Shown here in pieces: positions 25,635 through 36,080 of a stretch of 64,000 nucleotides of DNA. The translations under genes were made by a program, and so were the position numbers. The stretch lies in NCBI GenBank assembly GCA_016785225.1, contig JAFBJZ010000291.1:656001-720000 (forward strand), read 5' to 3'. Numbering within the stretch: position 1 is the first letter of the stretch; the number at the start of each line of letters is the position of its first letter. The notes beneath the pieces are model-generated. The model had not been told where the DNA came from. It worked only from the letters and a program-made list of their open reading frames with translations, and made no database searches. This stretch comes from Psettodes erumei. Taxonomy: Eukaryota; Chordata; Actinopteri; Pleuronectiformes; Psettodidae.

Positions 25635-25672
25635 CCTCTCTCCCTCTCTCCCTCCTTTTCTCTCTCTCTCTC
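25270..25672. repeat. 400-bp near-pure CT (pyrimidine) tract
   Basis: Only two purines, the A at 25409 and at 25504, interrupt some 400 bases of C and T. The two A-containing blocks are 95 bases apart and similar, hinting at an internal higher-order duplication. Long mirror-like pyrimidine tracts can form triplex DNA. Confidence 0.9.
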
Positions 25673-25677
25673 CACAG

Positions 25678-25830
25678 CTCACTGCACAGCTGAGGAGCCC
25701 GTCGCTCGCTCCAGACGTTTCCTCTCCTCCATCCATCCATCCATCCATCTCCTGCTCCCAGGTGGGCCCCCCACCCCCCCGGTGCAGACGTTGAGACTGA
25801 CGCTGTCATCAGAGGCCGGGTAGGAAAAAG
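25678..25830 (+). other. Candidate alternative 5' UTR exon of slc39a14
   Basis: The CT tract ends in TCTCCACAG at 25677, a very strong-looking acceptor. At 25831 AAAAAG is followed by GTGAGT, a near-perfect donor. The 153 bases between have no matching start codon, so if spliced in they would be 5' UTR upstream of the start-codon exon at 26270. Splice-site inference only. Confidence 0.4.
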
Positions 25831-25835
25831 GTGAG

Positions 25836-25836
<1 letters not shown>

Positions 25837-25868
<32 letters not shown>

Positions 25869-25944
25869 GGGTGTCTACACAAACATGAATGGCTGCGTTT
25901 ATTCACCTCAGCGTGGCATGAATCGGTGCTCTGTGTGTGCGTCG

Positions 25945-25995
<51 letters not shown>
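25837..25995. repeat. Two (GT)n microsatellites
   Basis: GT runs at about 25837-25866 and 25945-25995, separated by unique DNA. Confidence 0.9.
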
Positions 25996-25999
<4 letters not shown>

Positions 26000-26283
26000 G
26001 TTTGTGTCAGGGAATGGGGGTGGTGAAAAGGTTGACGTGATGTCATTTAAAATCTGAATTCTGCGTTTGGTTAGTCTGCGGGCTGCACTGAACCTCTGAT
26101 TCATGGTGTGTGTTCATGTGCTGTAATTGTCTGTAATTGGTCGGGGCGGGGCTTATGACGGGGGTCCCCTGTTACAGTTGAGACTGATGAAGATGATGAT
26201 GATGGAACAAGTTGGATTAAAAACGTGTGCAAACAATAAAAAGTCTCACTCTTCCTCCTCCTCCTCCAGCCCGTGAAGACGCC

Positions 26284-27604
26284 ATGTTGGAGCGCTCCCC
26301 TCACGGCCGCACCTCCGTCCGCCTCCTCCGCCAGCAGCTGACGTTCACCCTGGCGCTGGCTGTGCTGCTCCGCCCCTCGGGCCTGGCGTCGGCCCGGGGG
26401 GAGACCCAGTCCCCCGCCCGGACGCTGCAGGAGCTGCTGGCCCGCTGCGGCGATAACGGCACCATCGCGGTGCCGCAGCTGCGGTCCCTGCTGGCGCTCC
26501 TCAGCCAGGGCGACGCCGACAAATCCAACAACTCCAAGGTGAGGTCGTTTAACAGACCGGGTGAAATCCGTTTGGACCCGGTAATCAGGCCGGGACCCGT
26601 CGGGAACCGGTACCCCTGGTCCCGACGGGTCCACGTGGGTCCGCAGCTCCAGCTCCGCCCGGGAGGAGCGGGAGCCCCCGGCGCCAACAGCTCAAATATT
26701 TAGCATACTTCCCGTGCTTAGTGTCATGGACGCTTGACTCGCTCGCCCTGAGGGCGCAGTTTCCCCCTCCGGGTCTCAGGAGGGGCTGGGCTCACGTGGT
26801 GGAGCCGACCGCCGGCCGTCCCACGATGCAACGCTCCCGCGCTCCAGAAAAATGTTTGAGCCGGATAAAAACGATCGGACCGCCGAGAGATGAACGAGGC
26901 CGAAGGTCACGCGCAGTTTGATGATGATGATGATGTAACCTGCGGGAAGATTGATGGGAAAAACAGGTCAGGTCTGGCGGAGACGCACACGTGTTCGTAA
27001 CGCAGGCCCGAGCGACACGCGTGACACACGCTTGTCACACGTGTGTCACCTGCACGTTGAGGAAAAGCTCCGGCGTAGAATCGGGACGTTTGTTCACGCG
27101 ACGATGTCGCAATCGCGAGCGCGTCTTCTGCCTCCTCCACGCCCTTCTCTCAGGAAATCGAACCCTCGGTGGCGTCCATGTGGTAACACAGGAAACGTGC
27201 GTTTCCCCTTTCCTCCCAGCGCGACCTCCTGAGGTTTGATTGTGCGACCGTTGTGTGTGTGTTTCCGCTTCCAGTGCTCGCCCGCGGACGCCTTCGGCCT
27301 CGGCGAGCTGTCGCGGGCGGACGGGCGGGGCCTGCAGGAGCTGTGCCCCGCCGTGTCGCAGAGAGACGAGACGGCGGGCGCCGACGCCTCCCCCAGGCCC
27401 ACGGACGCCGAAGGTGAGCGCGAACTCCGCTTCCCGCTCCCGTCTTCATCGTCTGTTTTTTAATCTGAACGCCGCGGCCTCGCCCTTATCGTGACACCGC
27501 GCCTCACACTCGCTCATGTCGGCAGCTTATTTTGGCTGCGGAGCCGTTTGTCTTTGCGTGCCAGCAGCGAGGAGGCAGATATCTCCCAGACTTACATATC
27601 CTGG

Positions 27605-27650
<46 letters not shown>

Positions 27651-30600
27651 GTCCATGAAGACTGTAGATTTGCCAGCGACGTGAACAGACTCAGGACGCC
27701 GCTGTGCGTCACCTCAGGTGTTCGGAAAGTGAAAACACTTCCCAGGGTTCACTGCTGCGAGATGATCTCATTTGCTTTTTTTTTTTTTTTTCCCTCCGTG
27801 TCTCTTCTGATTGGCCTGATTTTTTTTTTTTGCGAGCCCAGGTGATAGCTGTGCAGCGCTGCGAGACAAACCCGACTAACGGCAGCGGGTTTCATATTTT
27901 TATCCCCTCGTTGTTTTTCAGCCCCAAATCTTTTTTGTCTAAATCTGTATTTTAAAGAGTTATTTGCCAGATTATTAAATGTTGTCCTGTCTTCCTCCAC
28001 CCTCCTAATCTCGTCCTCTCTCAGCCTGTAGCACACCTTTAACCCGACTGTCATCTAAAAGTTCACAGGTGCCGCGGCCTCAGCAGTCTCCGTCTAATCC
28101 CCAACCCGTCGTTTCTGTCCGCAGGCGCCACTTCCCGGCCGTTTTGAAACGTGAAGCAGCAGATTATTTGATGTGTGATTTGTTTTATTTGCGTTTCAGC
28201 ATGTGTTTAATCCCAGTGTGTGTTTGTACCGCGCTCTGCACGGCAGCTTTGTTCTAACGTTACACCTCCCACCACCACCCAGTGTGGGGCTTCGCTTTCC
28301 TGAGCGTGACGGTGATCAATACCTTCGCCCTCGCCGGAGTCTTCATCGTGCCCCTGATGAAGACGCGCTATATGAAACACGCGCTCGCCTTTTTCATCGC
28401 TCTCGCCGTGGGCACGCTGTTCTCCACCGCCGTGCTGCAGCTGCTGCCAGAGGTTTGCCTCCCCGCTCCGTCACTCGAGCGCGGCGCCGCTAAAAAGCCT
28501 CCTTCATGTTGAAACGTGATCCCTCCGCCTCCTCCTCCTCTTCCTCCTCCTCCTCCTCCTCCTGCTGGGCTATTTAAAGTCGACTTGCCCCCTTTTGTTC
28601 GTAGCTGCAGTTCGCCCCGAGGCCGCAGACGCGTCCGAGCGGACTGCGACAGAGCATCTGTGTGCGGTGTCACTAAACTCTAATTTTGCCCTAATTACAT
28701 CCTGCCTCCTCTCAGCACGGGGGGGGGGGTCGAGCAGCGACAGCCAATCACTGTCTTCACGGTGGCGTCTTGTTTCCTCTCTCAGGTTGATTTCACTCAC
28801 TCCTTCCTCTCCTTTCAGGGGGATAAAGGGTCGGTGTGGTCATTAATCTGGAATCACTTCTCAACTAACCAGCTCTTCTTTTTTTTTTCTCTCTCTCTCT
28901 CTCGTCTCCCTCCTCCTCCTGCTCCTCCTCCTCCTCCTCCTCCTCCTCCTCCCGATCAGTGTGGGGTTATGGGATCCTGTGTGTGACGCTGATCTCTCTG
29001 TGCTCGCTGGTGGGGGCCAGTGTGGTGCCCTTCATGAAGAAAACCTTTTACAAGCGCCTGCTGCTCTACTTCATAGCCCTGGCCATCGGCACGCTCTACT
29101 CCAACGCCTTGTTTCAGCTCATCCCTGAGGTAGTGTCGCTGTCGCCGCCGCCGCCGCCGCCGCCGCGGCCCCATGATACCGCGGCCGTGCCGACCCTTAG
29201 CATCGTCTCAGGAAGTCCGGTCACTACCGGCGTGAGCGAAACTCAGCCAAATCCATCCGCTAGTTGATTTAAGAGTTCAGACAGTTGATCTCCCTGCAGT
29301 TTTAGTTTGAACAGATACTCACAAAGTCAGCCCCCCCGAGCAGATTAAAACTCCCGAGTCATGGAGCGCAGGGAGCACGGCGGTCGTCACGCTGTAACCG
29401 TAAGACCGGAGACGCTCGCCGCGCGCTAACGCCGTCTCTCTCTCCTGCGCCGCAGGCCTTTGGCTTCGACCCCATGGTGGACTTCTACGTGTCCAAGTCG
29501 GCCGTGGTGTTCGCCGGCTTCTACCTCTTCTTCTTCACCGAGAAGGTCCTCAAGGTGCTGCTGAAGCAGAGACACGGGGTGAGTCCTTACAGCTGAAGCT
29601 GAGCGTCGGGGAAGAAAGAGGAAGACCAGGATTAAAAAAAGTCCCTGAGCCTCAACTGGAGATTAAACCGTTCAGTGTCAGTAGATTAGATAATTCCAAA
29701 AGTTTCCTTCAATGTAACAAACCCAGCGACGGTGTGATTCACGTTCACCGGGCGTTTTCTCCCAGACGAGCCCAGAGCGTCGCCGTGATGTCGCCGTTAA
29801 ATTGTGGCCGCCTTTTTTTTTTTTTTTTTATCTCGGGTACGACAGGTTTAACCGGCTGAGCCGCATGTCGGCGTTCCATCCACACATCTCATAAAGAATC
29901 GATCAAAACAGGAAGTAGATAAAGATCTAACTGGTGGTAATAATCTCCACCCAGTCATGAGGTTCACGTTAGTGTTAGTTTTCTGGTATATTGTCGATCT
30001 TATCCATACGTGGGCGAATAGATCGATCGCTTTTATTGATTTTTGGATCCAGCAGCACAGATCTGTAAATGAACTTGACTGACGTCAGGTGGGACAGCTG
30101 CTCCACCTTGTGGTCAAGAAGCGGAGCAGGAAGTGGCATCGTTCCCTCTCTGCTCTTCCACGTATTGATCCGCCGCGTCTTGTTGTGCGTCTCCCTGTTG
30201 CGTGTCAGAGCCGCGGCCACAGCCACTACCCCGCCTCGGATCGCTACTCGGCGCCCGACCGGGACGTGGAGGAGGGCGAGAAGGAGAAGCTGCAGCAGAA
30301 CGGCGAGGCCAGCAGCCTGGCGCTGGGCAAGGTGGACGCGGGGGAGGGCGAGCTGATGCTCAGCCCCGCGCAGACGCCGCAGGTGGGGGGGGGGCGGGGC
30401 CCGGGGAGGGGCGGGGCGTTTAAGATTTGAACGGACGACCAATCGGGGGCCTTTATCGCTTGGTTCCTCCAGGACTCGCAGAGCCCGGACGGCGGGGGGC
30501 GGGCCGGCGGCGGCTGCTACTGGCTGAAGGGGACGACGTACTCTGACATCGGCACGCTGGCCTGGATGATCACGCTCAGCGACGGCCTGCACAACTTCAT

Positions 30601-31252
30601 CGACGGCCTGGCCATCGGCGCCTCCTTCACCGCCTCCGTCTTCCAGGGCATCAGCACCTCCGTGGCCATCCTGTGCGAGGAGTTCCCCCACGAGCTGGGT
30701 GAGGCGCGGCGCGAGATTATATTTATCTTCTGATTATTAATCTGCAGAGTCGGAGCCGGGCGCCAGCTGATGTTCTTCTCCTCTCGCTCCCTGTCGCCAG
30801 GCGACTTCGTGATCCTGCTGAACGCCGGCATGAGCATACAGCAGGCTCTCTTCTTCAACTTCCTGTCGGCCTGCTGCTGTTACCTGGGCATGGGCTTCGG
30901 CATCCTGGCCGGCAACAGCTTCTCCCCCAACTGGATCTTCGCGCTGGCGGGGGGGATGTTCCTCTACATCGCCCTGGCAGACATGGTCAGTCCAGCGCTG
31001 GTTTTTATTTAACGCGCTCGACGTAGCGAAATCCGCCGCCCTGGAGAAGCGGCGACGCTTCGTAACGAGTCGCTTCTCTCTCTCTCTCTGTTTCGTCAGT
31101 TCCCGGAGATGAACGAGGTGAGTCGCGAGGAAGAGGACGCGGGCGGCAGCAGCTTCCTCCTCACCTTCGCCATCCAGAACGCCGGCCTGCTGACGGGCTT
31201 CTCCATCATGCTCCTGCTCACCACCTACTCGGGACAGATACAGCTGGGCTAA
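26284..31252 (+). CDS. slc39a14: Zinc/iron/manganese transporter ZIP14
   Basis: A multi-pass importer of divalent metals (Zn, Mn, non-transferrin Fe) of the LIV-1 branch of the ZIP family. Coding exons: 26284-26538, 27275-27413, one of 28283-28452 or 28960-29129, 29456-29578, 30209-30382, 30473-30698, 30801-30985, 31100-31252. All junctions keep phase; the product is 474 aa with either alternative exon. The first exon gives a hydrophobic signal-like segment (FTLALAVLL) and an extracellular domain. The metal-site motif reads EEFPHELG (residues 356-363): the first Glu replaces the His of most LIV-1 members, a mark of ZIP14 and ZIP8. Downstream, DFVILLNAGMSIQQALFFN and the C-terminal YSGQIQLG match vertebrate ZIP14. 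The His-rich loop is short (RGHSHY). The ATG lies 14 bases after the acceptor at 26269. Confidence 0.95.
27606..27648. repeat. (CA)n microsatellite
   Basis: CA run in the slc39a14 intron between the exons ending 27413 and starting 28283. The rest of that intron shows nothing else recognisable. Confidence 0.9.
28283..28452 (+). CDS. slc39a14: slc39a14 alternative exon, copy a (mutually exclusive)
   Basis: 170 bases, entered in phase 1 and left in phase 0. It encodes VWGFAFLSVTVINTF... ending LQLLPE, a membrane segment and loop of ZIP14. Exactly the same length and phase as the exon at 28960, and a diverged duplicate of it. It is preceded by a CACCACCCAG acceptor and followed by GTTTGC, a weak donor. 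It corresponds to the WGF-type alternative exon 4 of vertebrate ZIP14. Confidence 0.88.
28960..29129 (+). CDS. slc39a14: slc39a14 alternative exon, copy b (mutually exclusive)
   Basis: 170 bases encoding VWGYGILCVTLISLC... ending LFQLIPE, nearly identical to the WGY-type exon of mammalian ZIP14. It is preceded by a long CTC-rich pyrimidine tract and a GATCAG acceptor, with donor GTAGTG. Including both copies would shift the frame, because 170 is not a multiple of three. Confidence 0.9.
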
Positions 31253-32584
31253 CAGAACTGGGCCGTCAGCTGGTTTGCGCTCGTGGAAACTCGGCCCCCG
31301 AGCTTTTTTTTTTTTTTTTTTTTTTTCCTTCCTCTTTCCCTTCCTGTTTCCACGGCCGTGGAGTTGGGGTGTTTTGGTTGTGCGGCGGGTACGCACACTA
31401 GAAAACATTAGAGCGACTGTTCCCACATGCAGTAGATCCCAGGCGAGGGATGTGCAATACTCACCCCGTCACCCAAACTGCTCCCCCCCCACCCACCAGG
31501 CGTCTTTATTCTCTCTCGCCCCGGGAGAGAGCCGCTCCATGCAGATCGTTTTCGTCACGCGTCCTCTCTGCGCCCGCGACATTTCCTCCTGACTCGGGTG
31601 GCGGGAAAAGCACAATCAGGTAACAGCAGCCGCGTTACTGACGTCCTTCTGTTCCAGACTTTAACCTGCCCCCGCCTGCTCCATTCCAGACCAAAACCCG
31701 GTCCCCGAGGACTCAAACTGACTTCCAGCTGGACTTCGTCGCTCGTGTGTCGATGTTTGTTTTTGTTTTTTTACAGTAAAACGTGACGACCATTGAGAAT
31801 GGTGAAGGGCTACACACAGCGACTGGACTCGTCCTCGACACGAAGCCGGGAGTCGTTTCTGTTAAGTTTTGGTTTGAAGCTCCGTATTTAACCAGCCGTG
31901 CCCTTCATTACTGTAGTTAGATAGTTCCAGCTTTTCTTTTTTTTTATTATTCCTCCTGTTCTTGAGCTCTGGTCTTTGCACATCCTGTTTTCCCCGAATT
32001 AATGGTTCTTTTACAGTCGAGTTTGAGCAGAACGCTGTAAAATGAATCGTATAAGCACGCACACTACTCTCCACCTGGGCTGTGATGGTATCCATGGTGA
32101 TTATCCATAATAATAACAGACAAATTAAGTTATATATTGTATTTAGTTACTTAAAGCAAGAAACATCTACTGTAATCCTCTTAAGTTACACTGTAAGGCC
32201 AAAAGTATGCAGACAACTTTTTTTTTTTTTTTTGTGGGGCTGTTTTTCTAGACTCGAGACAGCTCCACTTACCCTTCCATTAAAATCACAGCGTCCCATT
32301 ATGAATGAATGAATTAATAACCAGTGATCTGTGAGGAACCAATCAGATCAGGGGATCTTAAGAGCAGAAATCATCGTTTAATCGTTAAAAAAATAATATC
32401 TTTTCTGCATAAAAGGCTTTTCCCCTGTTTAACACTACATTACCCCACCCATACACAAAACCAGGGCCATGAAGAAATTATAATTCCAGTTTTAATGGTT
32501 TAATTAGTGGAAGATTTTGTGGCCACATCAGTGTGAAGCCTCGTCAGCGGAGGCTCTTATAGCGGCAGGTGGATGCTGAGCGGT

Positions 32585-32656
32585 CTGGACTCACACCTGG
32601 ACTCACATCTGGACTCACACCTGGACTCACACCTGGACTCACACCTGGACTCACAC
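32585..32656. repeat. 12-bp minisatellite, six copies
   Basis: Six head-to-tail copies of CTGGACTCACAC, one with a single change (CTGGACTCACAT), inside the slc39a14 3' UTR. Confidence 0.92.
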
Positions 32657-33649
32657 ATGACGTGTGGACACAGCGTTTGGGCGTCCACATACATACGTCC
32701 ACTGGCATCTTAAAGATTATGCAGGATTTGTTTGTTTGTTTTTTTCTGTACTATCTTTCAAATACACAGAATACGTGAACCGTTACCAGAAGCTACGTAC
32801 TGTTACTTTCGAGTCTAGATTAGAGCTGTAGAATATTATTTATTAGAGATAGAAACTGGAAGAAATTATTGGCTGTTACGTCGTGTAGGCCTACTGGAAA
32901 AAAAAAACAGATTTCAAGCCATTAAACAGGTACCATGGGGTACAGTATTACTGCTGCTTCATTGGTATGATTTATGGGAGATTATTTATTACTTTTGAGC
33001 CATAAAATATTTATTTTATGCTTTACACCCAAGATAAAATATTCACTTTTAGCTTTACACCACAGGCCAGGAATATAGATAAAATCTAGTTGTTTGTTTT
33101 AGTTGTTTAATGTCATTTTCTTTGTCTTTTTTTACTTTATTTTATTTCTAATAAATGGGACAGCTGCCAGAATAAACTCTGATTACATTTTAGCATTTTG
33201 TTAATAACAGCTAGAGCATATACACAAAAAAACAGACAGAATTTCTGGTCCGTTATGTAAATGTAAACCTTACAGTGTTCATTAAAACAGCTAATACCTG
33301 AAAGAATACAGTGACAATACGACAGGTTTGTTGTTGGAAGAACATGTTCACAGAAGTGTTTTATTTTTCTGAGCAAAACAACCAACAATCCAGTTACAGA
33401 TTTCAATCATTTATCAATGTTTTTTCAATTGTGTAATGCATCATTAAAAAAAAAAATTCTGTACCTTATGTATCTTCAATCTTCATCCTCATTCTCTGTG
33501 TCATGGGATTTTTAAAAATTTTTATTTTATAAACTTTCTTTTCCAAGAAAATCACGTGTGAACTGTCGTCATTGAACGATGTCGTGTTGGTTTAGTATCT
33601 GAACATATTTAAATAAGTGAGATTATTTGGACGTGTCGGTGAAAACCAA

Positions 33650-33655
33650 AATAAA
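33650..33655 (+). terminator. Polyadenylation signal (probable slc39a14)
   Basis: AATAAA followed by T-rich DNA, before the ascc2 promoter. Confidence 0.5.
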
Positions 33656-33675
33656 ATGCTATATATTATTCTGCA

Positions 33676-33905
33676 TAATCAATACTATTTTCTTCTTTAC
33701 ATTTTTTATTTTCAATTTTCAAAGTAAGTAAAAAAAAAAATTAAAAAAGAAATGAAACATTTCCCACCCCTGTGGATAACTAGCTTTTTGTGAGTATCGT
33801 GTAATTTTTATGTTAACGTTACACACAATAATCACAGTGGTGGTGTAGTTCCCGCTGCTGCCCACACGGGGGCGGTAACGACGTTCAGTGGAATTTTGGT
33901 TTTCG
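33676..33905. other. Spacer between slc39a14 and ascc2
   Basis: AT-rich at first, then turning GC-richer. No gene or repeat recognised. Confidence 0.5.
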
Positions 33906-34049
33906 TGGCACATACGTCACTTCCGTTTCCTCGACTACGCAGGTCACTCCGGGAAGTGTTTGGAAACAGAAAGTGTGCTGTGAGGATTGTGCGGTTTTTT
34001 CCCCCGCACGGCATGGCTTGAAAACCCGCACAGACAGTCGCGCTAAGAG
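33906..34049 (+). promoter_or_regulatory. ascc2 promoter and non-coding first exon
   Basis: TATA-less and GC-rich. A CRE/ETS composite ACGTCACTTCCG sits at 33914-33925 and a further ETS-like GGGAAGTG near 33951. A YY1-like GCCATCTT follows at 34062, just past the donor at 34050 (AAGAG/GTGAGC). Exon 1 probably ends at 34049; no start codon of the protein lies in it. Confidence 0.55.
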
Positions 34050-34842
34050 GTGAGCGTGTGCGCCATCTTATTCCCCGCGCAGTCGTTCCCACGAGGAAGA
34101 AGAGAAGATGACGGTTGTAACGTCACCGCGGCCGGTGGAAGCTAGCGGCGTCACGTTAGCCGCTCTGGCCATTCATTTACGCACCGTCGCCCGTGTTTAA
34201 CACGTAAAATCAGTTAAAAGCGCAACTTTTACGTAATAAAAAAAAAATTAACTTCAGGCGCCGTTAGTGTCCGTGAGCTGCGTGGCTCGCCGGATGCTAA
34301 CAAGCTAGCGAGCCACGCTGGCTAATAGCATTTAAAGTTTTGGGTTTTTTTTCAAACGCAGGTGAACACCTGTGCTGTCACCTGTGGTCTCCAGGTGGCC
34401 GTGGACACGTGACGCTAGTTAGCTAGTTAGACTTAGTTAGCGGTGCTAACCAGATCACGGAACTGACCGGGCCCGGTGACAGGCAGCAGGAACGTGAACG
34501 CCCCACGTAAAACGGCAGTTCCCGGAGTGACGTAGCGATTTTTGCGACTGTCTCGCTCGTTGCGTATTTCCCGAACTGCGACGACTTTGTCAACAGGGAG
34601 CTTGATGTCGTCACCAAGTAATGACGCAATCTCACGCGTCGATATCGATATCGATCCCTCACTGGGACAGAAATGGTTTTCTGATGATTCATGGAGAAAT
34701 GACTCAGCAGATTATCGCGGATGAAAAGATCCATTAATTTTACGCTACTGTCAGACCCTACAGAGTAAACGAAGTTTTAGATTGAATAATACTTTACTGA
34801 CGATAAGTGTGAAGTAAAACGAAGCGGCTAATGTGTTTGCAG
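34050..34842 (+). other. First intron of ascc2
   Basis: CpG-rich at its start (promoter-proximal), with the GCTAGC/GTTAGC words common around fish promoters. No coding exon. It ends at the TTTGCAG acceptor at 34842. Confidence 0.5.
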
Positions 34843-34865
34843 AGGACACGTGAGCAGGTGAAGCG

Positions 34866-35855
34866 ATGGCCTGTGCCCGAGTCCCACTGGAGGAGCAGCA
34901 GGTGACGGAGCCCGGCCCGCTGGGGAAGGAGCGCACGCTGCCGGCGCTGGTGAGTCGCACCTCGTGGTGTCGGTCCGCTCCGGTCCGGTCCGGTCCGCGT
35001 GACTGACAGAACTCCTTGTGCCTCGTGTCCCGCGTCAGCACCCGGACAGGAAGGAGGAGCGCTGCTTCGTGCCTTACAAGCCCCCGCCCGAGGACGGCTC
35101 GCCCGCCGAGGTGGAGGAGTTCCTGGAATACGCCCGGTTCGTGACGGAGGACCTGGAGTGGCTGCTGGCGCTGCCCCACGACAAGTTCTGGTGCCAGGTG
35201 AGCGCCCCGCGTGTCGCCAGCGGAAAATCCCGAGCTGAGATTGTTTTTTTTCCCGTCTTGCGAACGTTTTCTCCACCTTTTCCACCAGGTGGTGTTTGAC
35301 GAGTCCCTGCAGACGTGCCTGGACTCGTACCTGCGTCACGCTCCCCGCAGCCTGGACATGGCCGCCCTGCCTTGCTCGCCGGCGGTGGCGGAGACGCAGC
35401 GCTGCGTCCACAGGGCCGTCTTCCTCACCTTCCTCAGGATGGCCACGCACAAAGAGTCCAAGGTGGGTGCGACATCGTATTCACTGTGAAGTAAAAAGCT
35501 TGTGTGTTTATTTTGTGCGTTTTTCACCCCCCCAGGAGCATTTCCTCACCCCGGCTGTGTTTGGAGAAATCCTCTACGAGAACTTCCTGTTCGACATTCC
35601 CAAAATTTTGGATCTGTGCGTCCTCTTCGGGAAGGGCAACGGGCCGCTGCTGCACAAGATGATCGGTGAGCGTTTGTTGAAATGTTTTCGTAACGAGGAC
35701 AGATCTGAACGTTGGAGGTTTGTAGCTTCGCTCCTGCGTTTGTGTTGTTTTAGAAAACATCTTCGCCCAGCAGCCGTCGTACTACACCGACCTGGACGAG
35801 ACCGTTCCCACTGTGTTACAGGTAAAACCCGAAGCGTCTGGGTTGAGTTAGGATT

Positions 35856-35894
<39 letters not shown>

Positions 35895-36027
35895 ACACAA
35901 ACTGTGTTCAGGTGTTTGACTCCATCCTGGAGAAGTGTGGCCTCCGGTGTGAAGGAGCCGTCGCCATGGAGCCCATGAAGCTGAACGCACACAAACAACC
36001 CACTGCCATGACCATGAGCCAGCAGGT

Positions 36028-36080
<53 letters not shown>

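Larger units (their letters stand above)
21127..26269 (+). other. Large repeat-rich first intron of slc39a14
   Basis: About 5.1 kb without a recognised coding exon. It contains an (ATT)n/(AAT)n tract at 21353-21407, GT/TA microsatellites at 22331-22381, three copies of a dispersed repeat (22741, 23004 and, inverted, 24280) and an hAT-like fragment near 24838. A 400-base CT tract at 25270 is followed by a possible alternative 5' UTR exon at 25678-25830. Two GT microsatellites complete it (25837-25866, 25945-25995). Confidence 0.6.
31253..33675 (+). other. Probable slc39a14 3' UTR
   Basis: 2.4 kb of non-coding, largely AT-rich DNA after the stop codon. It contains T runs near 31304 and 32218 and a 12-bp minisatellite at 32585. 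The last strong AATAAA is at 33650-33655. No gene is seen on either strand. A shorter UTR is possible. Confidence 0.5.

Noticed and set aside
25168..25823. Long Ser/Leu/Pro or Arg/Glu open frames
   Set aside because: They are translations of the CT/GA tract, with no exon structure or family match.
25831..26104. Cys/Val-rich and Thr/His-rich open frames
   Set aside because: They are translations of GT/CA microsatellites; the same applies to those at 22302, 49293, 59124, 61015 and 63000-63200.
30069..30430. Overlapping open frames through slc39a14 exon 30209-30382 and its flanks
   Set aside because: High GC content keeps frames open; only the SRGHSHYPAS frame between the splice sites continues the protein.
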